NCBI GenBank assembly: GCA_023132135.1
Contig: JAGLYR010000164.1
Span: 1 to 19,272 of the forward strand
Source of the DNA: Candidatus Eiseniibacteriota bacterium
GTDB lineage: Bacteria; Arandabacterota; Arandabacteria; JAGLYR01
Direction: 5' to 3'
Length of the DNA stretch: 19,272 nt
The notes beneath the pieces were generated by a model, which was given only the letters and a program-made list of their open reading frames with translations, was not told the origin of the DNA and did not search any database. A program made the position numbers and the translations under genes. Positions 1 to 6,412 of the stretch are shown one piece after another (positions within the stretch are counted from its first letter, which is position 1; every line of letters begins with the position of its first letter).

Positions 1-51
1 GTCCAGACACATCCTGCGTCCCTCGTAGCAGGGATTCCTGAATAATCCAGG

Positions 52-1572
52 CTATTCGGGTTGCTGCGGGTGCTTTCTCATCATGACCTGGGGTTGGTAA
101 TCTTCCAACACGGGGAAGCTTCCCAGGTGGGTGGAAATGGCGGCGTGGAGGAAGGAGTCGACCCACCAGAAGATGTCCTGCTTGCGGATGGATTGGCGGA
201 GCCTGCGCATCCGCAGGCGTCTCTCGGCCGGAGTCATCCGGAAAGCCTGGTAGATCGCATTGGCCACACCCTCGATGTCGTAGGGATTAACCAGTATGGC
301 GCCTCGCTGGAGCTGGGCCGCCGCGCCGGCAAACTCGCTGAGGATGAGGACACAATTCTCTTCCAGACTGCAGGCGCAGTATTCCTTGGCAACCAGGTTC
401 ATCCCGTCCTTCAGGGGAGTGACTAACCCGATTTCCGCGGTCCGGTAGTGCGCCAGGAGCTCGGTCCGGTCCAGGGTGCGGAAGATGTAGTGGATGGGAA
501 TCCAGCCTGCCTGGGTGAACTCCCCGTTGATCTGGCTCACCGTCTGCTCAATCTCGGTTCTCAGCAGCTGGTACTCCGGGATGTTCTCACGGCTGGGCAC
601 GACCACCTGGACCAGGGATACGTTCTGCTTCAGGTCCGGATATCGCGCCAGCGCCGTCCCGAATGCCTCCAACCGGAGGGGGATGCCCTTGGAGTAGTCG
701 AGGCGGTCGACCCCCAGGATAATCTGGCGATGGGGAAGACCTTCGTGGATGTGCCAGGCGGCGTCGGCCACTTCTGCCGACCGCGCCGTTAGCTCGTAGG
801 CTTTGTAGTCGATCCCGATAGGGAAGACCCCGGCGCGGATCTCGCGCCCGCCCGCCTTGATCAACAGAACCCGCCCCCGCCCCTCGGTTTCTACGTCTTT
901 GATCAGGGCCCGGATGCATTGAATGAAATTGCGGCGATCCCTGGATGTCTGGAAGCCGATCATGTCGTAGTCCAGCATTGCTCTCAGCAGCTGGAAGCGC
1001 CAGGGCATTTTCACGAAGAGATCCAGGGGGGGAAAGGGAATGTGAAGAAAGAAGCCGATGTTCTGGTTGAAGCCCAGCTCGCGAAGTCCCGGAGCCACCA
1101 GCATGAGGTGGTAGTCATGAATCCAGAGGTAGTCCCCCGGTTCAGTGTTCTCGGCAATAGTCTCGACGAACTTGCGATTGACCTGGCAGTAGGTTCTCCA
1201 GTACCCGGGATCGAAGTTGCACCGCGACTGCAGGTCGTGAAACAGGGGCCATACAATCTCGTTGGAGAATCCGTAGTAGAAACCGTCGATCTCGTCTTCT
1301 GTAAGGGCGACGGGGCGTAGCCTGTACCCCACGTCTCTGGATGCAGCGTCCAGCGCCTCGCTCAAGTCGAGCTCGCCCGGAGTTCCCGGCCAGCCGATCC
1401 ACAACCCGCCCCGGTTTCGAAGCACCGGAGCCATGGCAGTCACCAGGCCGCCGCGCCCGGGCTCGATTTCCCAATCGCCCTCCGGATTCCGGGTCAGGAC
1501 AATAGGGAGGCGGTTGGAGACCACCACCAGTCGCTTGAAACTCTGACGGTTATCCTGCGATGCCAGTGACAC
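52..1572 (-). CDS. otsA: Alpha,alpha-trehalose-phosphate synthase (UDP-forming), OtsA
   Basis: This 506-residue cytoplasmic GT20 enzyme joins glucose from UDP-glucose to glucose-6-phosphate, giving trehalose-6-phosphate for OtsB. The N-terminal SNRLP and GRGGLVTA segments (about residues 19-46) match the sugar-phosphate/donor loop. WIHDYHL (D153) and FLHIPFP (H177) match E. coli OtsA D130 and H154. VDRLDYSKG supplies R290 and K295, and PLKDGMNLVAKEY supplies D389 and E397; these have the same spacing as E. coli R262/K267 and D361/E369. All key residues seem present, so the enzyme should be active. Length is near the family norm of about 470, with a short extra tail. The start is GTG at 1572, inside the last codons of otsB (23-base overlap), which implies translational coupling. 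The ribosome site is weak. It is the last gene of the trehalose operon. Confidence 0.96.
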   Translation of the reverse strand: MSLASQDNRQSFKRLVVVSNRLPIVLTRNPEGDWEIEPGRGGLVTAMAPVLRNRGGLWIGWPGTPGELDLSEALDAASRDVGYRLRPVALTEDEIDGFYYGFSNEIVWPLFHDLQSRCNFDPGYWRTYCQVNRKFVETIAENTEPGDYLWIHDYHLMLVAPGLRELGFNQNIGFFLHIPFPPLDLFVKMPWRFQLLRAMLDYDMIGFQTSRDRRNFIQCIRALIKDVETEGRGRVLLIKAGGREIRAGVFPIGIDYKAYELTARSAEVADAAWHIHEGLPHRQIILGVDRLDYSKGIPLRLEAFGTALARYPDLKQNVSLVQVVVPSRENIPEYQLLRTEIEQTVSQINGEFTQAGWIPIHYIFRTLDRTELLAHYRTAEIGLVTPLKDGMNLVAKEYCACSLEENCVLILSEFAGAAAQLQRGAILVNPYDIEGVANAIYQAFRMTPAERRLRMRRLRQSIRKQDIFWWVDSFLHAAISTHLGSFPVLEDYQPQVMMRKHPQQPE

Positions 1573-2353
1573 GGATCCACTCTCTGAGGAATTCCAAGAC
1601 CGCCCCGCAGTCGGACAGCCATCCCCGGGCCAGGGTGGGTACGCCCGGTTGCCCGACCTTTATCCCAAAACCCCGCTGCCGAATTGCCCGGAAAGCATCC
1701 TCGTCGGTTTCGTCATCACCAACGTAGACACAGAAGGCATCCGGCACCTGCGCGTACAGAAGCTCGCGCAAGATTGTCCCTTTGTCAATCCCCATCGTGC
1801 GTAGCTCGACACCACCGTTGAAGCGACGGCACTCCATCCCGTGTGCGGCGGCATCCGCATTCCACAATCTGCAGAAGTCGTTCTCGACCTGTTCCGCCCT
1901 CTCTATGGAAAGCGCCCGGGTGTGAACAGCGACGCTGGCGACTTTCCGTTCGACCCGTTCGCCAAGGCCCAAATGGGAAATCTCCCTGGTCGCCCGGTCG
2001 AGGATTTTCTCCTGTTCCGGCCGGGGAGACTTGTGACGATGAACCTTGCCTGCGCTCAGCGTTTCCCACCCGTGGCTTCCGACGATCATGATCCCCACAT
2101 CGCCCATAAGCTCCAGCAGCTCCGTAACAGGGCGGCCCGAAACGATGGCCAGCGACGTGTCCGGCGATTCCCGGATGGCCGACAGGCATCCGGTGATTCC
2201 CTGCAGGGGAAAGGCTTTCATTCGATTTTCATGGAAGGGCGCGAGTGTCCCGTCGTAGTCAAGCGCCAGGTACCTGGCGCGCGCATTGGAGAGATGTTTC
2301 CAGAACCCGGGGATTCCCTGGATTGGGATTGCTTCGCCGTCCGCCTCCGTCAT
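1550..2353 (-). CDS. otsB: Trehalose-6-phosphate phosphatase, OtsB
   Basis: This 267-residue HAD-superfamily phosphatase removes phosphate from trehalose-6-phosphate, completing the OtsAB pathway in the cytoplasm. HAD motif I is LALDYDGTLAPF, with nucleophile D32 and general acid D34. Motif II is SGRP (S72), the motif III lysine lies in GIDKGT (K191), and motif IV is GDDETDEDAF (D213/D214). A cap domain lies between about residues 105 and 180, including the RFNGGVELR segment typical of T6P phosphatases. Length is normal for the family. The ATG at 2353 overlaps the stop of the upstream treT gene in an ATGA arrangement, and its own 3' end overlaps otsA by 23 bases. The otsB-before-otsA order and these overlaps point to one transcript. 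Confidence 0.96.
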   Translation of the reverse strand: MTEADGEAIPIQGIPGFWKHLSNARARYLALDYDGTLAPFHENRMKAFPLQGITGCLSAIRESPDTSLAIVSGRPVTELLELMGDVGIMIVGSHGWETLSAGKVHRHKSPRPEQEKILDRATREISHLGLGERVERKVASVAVHTRALSIERAEQVENDFCRLWNADAAAHGMECRRFNGGVELRTMGIDKGTILRELLYAQVPDAFCVYVGDDETDEDAFRAIRQRGFGIKVGQPGVPTLARGWLSDCGAVLEFLREWIRVTGIAG

Positions 2354-3588
2354 CCCAACTCAATCCTCTCGTCCGAGCCGTGGGTCAGGGCGACCATGAG
2401 GGTCAGGTATTCCCGCAGGTGACGCGTGAGCAGGAAGCTCTCCCGAACCAGGTCCTTCGCCTTGCGGCCCATCTCCTCCAACCGGTCCCGGTGGTGGAGG
2501 AGGTAGCGGATCCGGAGGGCAGCGCCTTCGGGAGTTCCGACGAGAAACCCGGTGTGATGGTTGATAACCTGTAGCCGGATTCCACCCACGTCGCCGCCGA
2601 TGACGGGTTTGCCCTTCCACATTGCCTCGGTGACAACAAGACCAAATCCTTCCTTGATGGATTTCTGGAGAACAAGGTCCGCGGCCCGCTGGAGCGCGTT
2701 GATGATCCGGTGCGCGTCGGGGGGGAGATCCAGGATGTGGATATCCGGATCGTCCTTGGCGGCGGTCCGGACCTCCTGGAGAACGGCCGTCCCCTCCGGG
2801 TCGTCTGCGGCTCCGCCCCCTGCCAGCACCAACTGCAGGGGCACGAAGTTCTTGGCCAGACGGTAGGCGCGGATAACACCGATGGGATCCTTGAAGCGGT
2901 CGAAGCGGGATACCTGGAGAATCAGCGGTCTCTTCTCATCCAGCCCAAAGCGACCATAGACCGCCTGGACCTCATCCTCGTCCAGTTCCATGTTCTTGGT
3001 GCTGAGTGGATCGATACTGGGGGGAATGATGTACTGGGGGTGTGGGAGTGCTTGGGCGAAGTCGGGGAGGGAGAAGATGCTGGCGTCGTAAGCCTCCACG
3101 AACTTGCGCAAATACTTCCACGTCGGTCTGTAGGGACGGCTCACGTCGATATGGCACCGCCAGATCCACTTGCCCTTCCTTTGAGAGCAGAGGTTCAGAA
3201 GCGGGGCCGGTTGCGGATCGTGAATGAAAACGAAGTCCGCTTCCTCCAGGACAGGGCCAAGCCTTTCGGCCGTTCGGGCGTTTGCCTCCTCGTAGGCCCG
3301 GATGTGCGCTTCCGGGATCTCGACGGGACTCCCCTGGAGCGAGTTGTGGAAAGCCTTGGTGCACTTATAGAAGTCCTCTTCGCCTTCCACCACCTCCCAG
3401 CGCACGTCCATCCCCAGCTCCTTCTGGAGGGGAATGAACCGGTCCAGGATTTCCGCTACACCCCCGCCCGATCGGGTGGAGTTCACGTGCAGGATCTTCA
3501 ACCCGCGAAGACCCTCACTCAGCTGGCGAAGCTGGCGGATCACGCGCTCACCTACAACGGGTTCGTACAGTTCGAGAGATGTGCTCAT
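2350..3588 (-). CDS. treT: Trehalose synthase, glycosyltransferring (TreT-type GT4)
   Basis: This 412-residue GT-B glycosyltransferase of family GT4 is probably TreT, which makes trehalose in one step from an NDP-glucose and free glucose (and can work in reverse). The N-terminal half begins KILHVNSTRSGGGVAEIL (about residues 31-48), the TreT/trehalose-phosphorylase signature. IHDPQPAPLL (about 122-131) and WRCHIDVSRP (about 143-152) follow. The donor domain shows SRFDRFKDP (R228, K233) and the EX7E motif in KEGFGLVVTEAMWKGKPVIGG (E313, E321). The start chosen is ATG at 3588: it has AGGAG just upstream and forms an ATGA overlap with the preceding gene. An in-frame extension to 3726 only translates the end of that gene. 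GT4 donor specificity cannot be read from sequence, so a trehalose phosphorylase-like role is the main alternative. Confidence 0.9.
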   Translation of the reverse strand: MSTSLELYEPVVGERVIRQLRQLSEGLRGLKILHVNSTRSGGGVAEILDRFIPLQKELGMDVRWEVVEGEEDFYKCTKAFHNSLQGSPVEIPEAHIRAYEEANARTAERLGPVLEEADFVFIHDPQPAPLLNLCSQRKGKWIWRCHIDVSRPYRPTWKYLRKFVEAYDASIFSLPDFAQALPHPQYIIPPSIDPLSTKNMELDEDEVQAVYGRFGLDEKRPLILQVSRFDRFKDPIGVIRAYRLAKNFVPLQLVLAGGGAADDPEGTAVLQEVRTAAKDDPDIHILDLPPDAHRIINALQRAADLVLQKSIKEGFGLVVTEAMWKGKPVIGGDVGGIRLQVINHHTGFLVGTPEGAALRIRYLLHHRDRLEEMGRKAKDLVRESFLLTRHLREYLTLMVALTHGSDERIELG

Positions 3589-4250
3589 GTCCTGCTCCTG
3601 ACGCCGGAGAAGTGATCCCGGAATACCCTGGTCAGGCTGCCCCGCAGTTCCGCAAGATTCGAGAAATAGGGATCCAGTGCTCCGATCTCGTCGATCAGTG
3701 TCTTGTACTGGTCCCCGAACCCCCACAGCCAGGCCCGGAAATCATCCAGGTTGTATTTGGTGCGACGCCGGGCATCGATGAAGTGATAGAAGATGCTCCC
3801 GGCGGACATCTCTGGAATAATGTCGGTGAACTCGCCGGGCTCGCGCACGTGCGTGTTCAGGTCGAAGATGACGATCTGGGACCGGAGGAAATGAAACTGC
3901 TGGTCCGCGCGGGACCAGGGAACCAGTTCGCCCTCATCGAGCCTTTCCTCGACAACGTCGATGACTTCCTGGCGCAGTGACTCCATATCTGCAGAATCCA
4001 GGGGATCAATCACGCCGAGGCGCTCGGCCAGGCGGTGGTCGTGCAACCCATGCCGCGCCCAGGAAGCGAAGTCGTTGGCGAACTCGGGTTCATCAAAGCT
4101 GGGACGCAGCATGTCGCCCCAGAAATGATAGTAGATGCATGCGGGATGCGCCGTGGCGATATTGTCCCTCAGCTCCCGCAGGGTCTGCGCCCGTTTCCCT
4201 GTGGCGATGGCCAGCAGGGCGCATCCTCTTACTGAAAAAGGCTCAGGCAT
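3585..4250 (-). CDS. Uncharacterised two-repeat protein heading the trehalose operon (DUF5752-like)
   Basis: This 221-residue soluble protein has no signal peptide, membrane segment or catalytic motif I can name. From memory it resembles the DUF5752 family, which occurs next to treT genes; I could not verify this. It is an internal duplication. Residues about 5-100 and 119-213 share the pattern (A/G)x(I)(Y/F)YHF, then an acidic DxF(A/R)xW, then a hydrophobic (I/L)DP followed by LR; the YHF-to-DP spacing is 40 and 37 residues. The start is ATG at 4250, with GGAG six bases upstream. A longer in-frame reading to a TTG at 4307 has no ribosome site and runs through a repeat sequence. Its stop overlaps the treT start (ATGA), so it is probably co-translated with TreT. 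A regulatory or scaffolding role is a guess from context. Confidence 0.85.
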   Translation of the reverse strand: MPEPFSVRGCALLAIATGKRAQTLRELRDNIATAHPACIYYHFWGDMLRPSFDEPEFANDFASWARHGLHDHRLAERLGVIDPLDSADMESLRQEVIDVVEERLDEGELVPWSRADQQFHFLRSQIVIFDLNTHVREPGEFTDIIPEMSAGSIFYHFIDARRRTKYNLDDFRAWLWGFGDQYKTLIDEIGALDPYFSNLAELRGSLTRVFRDHFSGVRSRT

Positions 4251-4268
4251 TGGATACTCCAGAAAATC

Positions 4269-4292
4269 AGTCCCTAGTCCGTAGTCCAAGGA
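4269..4292 (-). repeat. TAGGGAC-type heptamer repeat, inverted copy
   Basis: On the minus strand this 24-base block matches 6335-6358 with one mismatch. Its core is repeated GGACTAG heptamers (GGACTAC GGACTAG GGACT). It lies in the untranslated leader of the operon-heading gene, 19 bases upstream of its ATG. Confidence 0.75.
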
Positions 4293-4310
4293 GAAGAACG
4301 TCATCAACTG

Positions 4311-4340
4311 TAGCTACCACAAGAAGCGTCTTTGCTTCAA
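4311..4340 (-). promoter_or_regulatory. Candidate sigma70-type promoter for the trehalose operon
   Basis: Reading the minus strand, TTGAAG (4340-4335) lies 18 bases before TAGCTA (4316-4311), which is preceded by TG one base upstream as in an extended -10. It would place transcription start about 50 bases before the ATG at 4250. The match to consensus is partial, so this is only a candidate. Its -35 overlaps the left arm of the inverted repeat at 4335-4364. Confidence 0.3.
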
Positions 4341-4364
4341 GTCTTTCGGACCTGGAACTTGAAG
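4335..4364. promoter_or_regulatory. 8-bp inverted repeat, candidate operator between divergent genes
   Basis: CTTCAAGT (4335-4342) and ACTTGAAG (4357-4364) are perfect inverted copies separated by 14 bases, so the half-site centres are 22 bases apart, about two helical turns. The repeat overlaps the candidate -35 of the trehalose operon and directly abuts the candidate -35 (TTGACG) of the peptidase gene. This is the geometry expected of a dimeric repressor site controlling both directions. No regulator gene lies in the window. Confidence 0.4.
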
Positions 4365-4393
4365 TTGACGTTGTGTCTATCGGCTGATAGTGT
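4365..4393 (+). promoter_or_regulatory. Candidate promoter for the M28 peptidase gene
   Basis: TTGACG (4365-4370) is separated by 17 bases from TAGTGT (4388-4393). The -35 is a five-of-six match; the -10 is weak. It lies about 58 bases before the ATG at 4452, leaving room for a short leader with the AGGAG ribosome site at about 4441-4445. Confidence 0.35.
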
Positions 4394-4451
4394 CATTGCG
4401 TTGAGCCTTCCTTCGTAGATCTTTGTGCATAACTCAGGTCAGGAGTGATCC

Positions 4452-6203
4452 ATGCGAAAGGGAACGACCGTTTGCGCTCTGGTGATTCTCGTCGCCGGCC
4501 TGTTTCCGGGCCTGAGTGGCGGAACCCGGGCTCGCGTCCCGCAGCCCGTCGAGAGCGCGCTGACGAACCTGCGAATGCCGGGCTCTCCCCGGCTCGAAAG
4601 GGCACAGTGGGCGGCGAGTCAAGTGGACTCAGGAGTTATTCGAGGCCACCTTCGTGAACTCTCGACCTACCCCGATGGGACCCTGAAGACGCGCCAGTAT
4701 CTCCGGGACGAGACGACGGACGAGGCCCTGGCCTACATTGAGGGGGAACTCAATGCCTGCCTGACGGCTCCGGGTGACACCGTGTGGCGGCAGCCCTTCA
4801 CGGTCGCGTGGAGTGAGGGAGACCAGGTCCACCAGAAGGAAATCTACAACTGCATCGGTCTTCACAAGGGCTCGGCCGGCGGGAGCTACTACCTTCTCTG
4901 TGGTCACTACGACAGCATCGCCAAGCGTACCGAGGGATGGGACTGGAAGATGGATCCGGCTCCGGGAGCCGATGATAATGGCACCGGAATTGCCTGTGTG
5001 CTGGAGACGGCCAGGGTTCTGGGGGCGCTCACCTTCGACTTTGACCTCCGGTTCGTGGCTTTTACGGGCGAGGAGTACGGGCTCCTGGGAAGCAAGTTCT
5101 ATGTCGAACAGGCCGTGGCTGGCGGCGACACCATACTGGGAGTTCTCAACATCGACATGGTCGGCTACGATGTCGAAAGCCGGATGGCCCCGGTTATCCT
5201 GGCAAACGATCGTTCGGAGTGGATCGCCGACTGGTTGCTGGAGATGGCGGATTCCCTCGATCTTGAGATCAACCCGGCAAAGGTCCCTATCCCTGGACAC
5301 ATGGTTCTCCGGAGCGACCACGGGTACTTTCAACTGGAGGGGTATCCCGCCGTCTCCTGCTGGGAAACGGTGGGGGGGGATTCCAGCGAGTTCAATCCGA
5401 ATTACCACACGGTGGAAGATGTGGTGACCCACGTGTCGGTTGCCATGGTTACCGAGGTCGGCCGGATGTTCGCAGGTTCCGTGGCTCTCCTCGCCCAGCC
5501 GGAAGCGGTCCCGGAGTTCGAGGTTCCCACCAACGGTGTGATTGTCCGCCCCAACACCATTCGAGTGGGGGACTCGGTGTCCGTCCAGGCTGTTGTCCGG
5601 AACCTGGGTCCGGACACAGGCGGTCCGGTTTCCTTCACAGCGGTGCTGCTGGAGGGCCCTGCAGGAGGACCGGTGCACGAGGTCCGGACTCGGGTGATCA
5701 ACCTGGACCTCAGGGTCGGCGAGTGGGAATACGCGACCATCTCGTGGGTTCCCGGCGCAGGATCCGTGGGAGAGCGGGAAGTACGGATGCGGGTGGTTCC
5801 CGAATCACCGGATCTGGACACCGATTCGGGGAACAACGAGGGATCCCGTCAGATCCTTGTCCAGGCGACGGAGGCGATGGCGCCGGTCGTCTTTGATGTG
5901 TACGTCTATCCCAATCCCGTCCGGGATCTTGGCAATCTCACTTTCCACTACCAGCTGTCGCGGGGCGCGGACGTCGAGATCAACGTGTATACTCTGGAAG
6001 GGCAGGAGATCGCTTCCTTCTCAGCGGCCTATGACCGCTGGGCCGGGGCCCAGGGCACCGTGGCGGGCTCCAACGACGTGCCGTGGAACTCGTTCGACGG
6101 CCGGCCCGCGAGCCTCGCGCCGGGGTTGTATCTCTACTGCGTTGAGATTCGGGACGGAGTGTCGGAAGAGCCCACCTTCGGCAAATTCGCTATCATCCGC
6201 TAG
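4452..6203 (+). CDS. Secreted M28-family zinc aminopeptidase with CARDB-like and C-terminal sorting-type domains
   Basis: This 583-residue exported metallopeptidase probably removes N-terminal residues from peptides outside the cytoplasm. Residues 1-24 form a signal peptide (MRKG, then a hydrophobic core ending about GLSGG). The M28 domain spans about 55-350 with all expected co-catalytic zinc residues: H152 and D154 in GHYDS, bridging D174 in GADDNGTG, E207/E208 in FTGEEYG, D235 in NIDMVGYD, and H319 in YHTVED. A CARDB/Ig-like domain (about 355-470, with VVRNLGPDTGG) follows. A FlgD-like or type IX-like C-terminal domain comes last (about 480-583, with YVYPNPVRDLGNLTFHY and LAPGLYLYCVEI). 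AGGAG lies about six bases before ATG 4452, supporting the start. It diverges from the trehalose operon and is followed by a strong terminator, so it is probably monocistronic. Substrate specificity cannot be told. Confidence 0.93.
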   Translation: MRKGTTVCALVILVAGLFPGLSGGTRARVPQPVESALTNLRMPGSPRLERAQWAASQVDSGVIRGHLRELSTYPDGTLKTRQYLRDETTDEALAYIEGELNACLTAPGDTVWRQPFTVAWSEGDQVHQKEIYNCIGLHKGSAGGSYYLLCGHYDSIAKRTEGWDWKMDPAPGADDNGTGIACVLETARVLGALTFDFDLRFVAFTGEEYGLLGSKFYVEQAVAGGDTILGVLNIDMVGYDVESRMAPVILANDRSEWIADWLLEMADSLDLEINPAKVPIPGHMVLRSDHGYFQLEGYPAVSCWETVGGDSSEFNPNYHTVEDVVTHVSVAMVTEVGRMFAGSVALLAQPEAVPEFEVPTNGVIVRPNTIRVGDSVSVQAVVRNLGPDTGGPVSFTAVLLEGPAGGPVHEVRTRVINLDLRVGEWEYATISWVPGAGSVGEREVRMRVVPESPDLDTDSGNNEGSRQILVQATEAMAPVVFDVYVYPNPVRDLGNLTFHYQLSRGADVEINVYTLEGQEIASFSAAYDRWAGAQGTVAGSNDVPWNSFDGRPASLAPGLYLYCVEIRDGVSEEPTFGKFAIIR

Positions 6204-6239
6204 CCTGGTGAGTGCGAGAGTGCGGGACAGGGCGAGGGC

Positions 6240-6268
6240 GTGACGAGGTGACGGTGTGACAGGGTGAC
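6240..6268. repeat. Tandem GTGACNNN repeat, four copies
   Basis: GTGAC occurs four times at exact 8-base spacing, with variable triplets GAG, GGT and AGG between copies. The block lies 36 bases after the M28 stop codon and just before the terminator hairpin. A GAGTGCG direct pair lies immediately upstream (about 6209-6223). I see no coding capacity here. Confidence 0.7.
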
Positions 6269-6274
6269 CCGTAG

Positions 6275-6300
6275 GGGCGACCCGGCGGGTCGCCCTTTTT
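6275..6300 (+). terminator. Rho-independent terminator after the M28 gene
   Basis: GGGCGACCC (6275-6283), a GGC loop and GGGTCGCCC (6287-6295) form a perfect 9-bp GC-rich stem followed by five T residues. It lies 72 bases beyond the M28 stop and would separate that gene from the MFS gene. The sequence also looks like a dispersed hairpin repeat known from many environmental genomes, so its terminator role may be secondary. Confidence 0.8.
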
Positions 6301-6325
6301 CCCCTCCAGAGGCTTCGCCCCCCCA

Positions 6326-6393
6326 ATGCCCTTTTCCTTGGACTAGGGACTAGGGACTCTGAACTAGGGACTGTCTCTGATGCCCTTCTCCTT
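6326..6393. repeat. TAGGGAC heptamer cluster bracketed by 14-bp direct repeats
   Basis: ATGCCCTTTTCCTT (6326-6339) and ATGCCCTTCTCCTT (6380-6393) are direct repeats with one mismatch. Between them lie imperfect GGACTAG heptamers (6340-6370): two full units plus a partial one, then a diverged unit and another GGACT. Part of the cluster (6335-6358) recurs inverted at 4269-4292. Together with the tandem GTGAC block and the terminator, it fills the 209-base gap between the M28 and MFS genes. I could not pick a convincing promoter for the MFS gene here. Confidence 0.65.
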
Positions 6394-6412
6394 TCTTCAG
6401 GTCTGAGGCATT

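Noticed and set aside
28-52. Similarity of 28-52 to 15455-15478 (shared GCAGGGATTC, then partial match)
   Set aside because: Only ten bases are identical and the rest needs a gap. At this GC content I cannot separate it from chance.
3589-3726. 46-residue N-terminal extension of the TreT-like protein
   Set aside because: It only re-reads the 3' end of the upstream gene in another frame. The ATG at 3588 has AGGAG and an ATGA junction.
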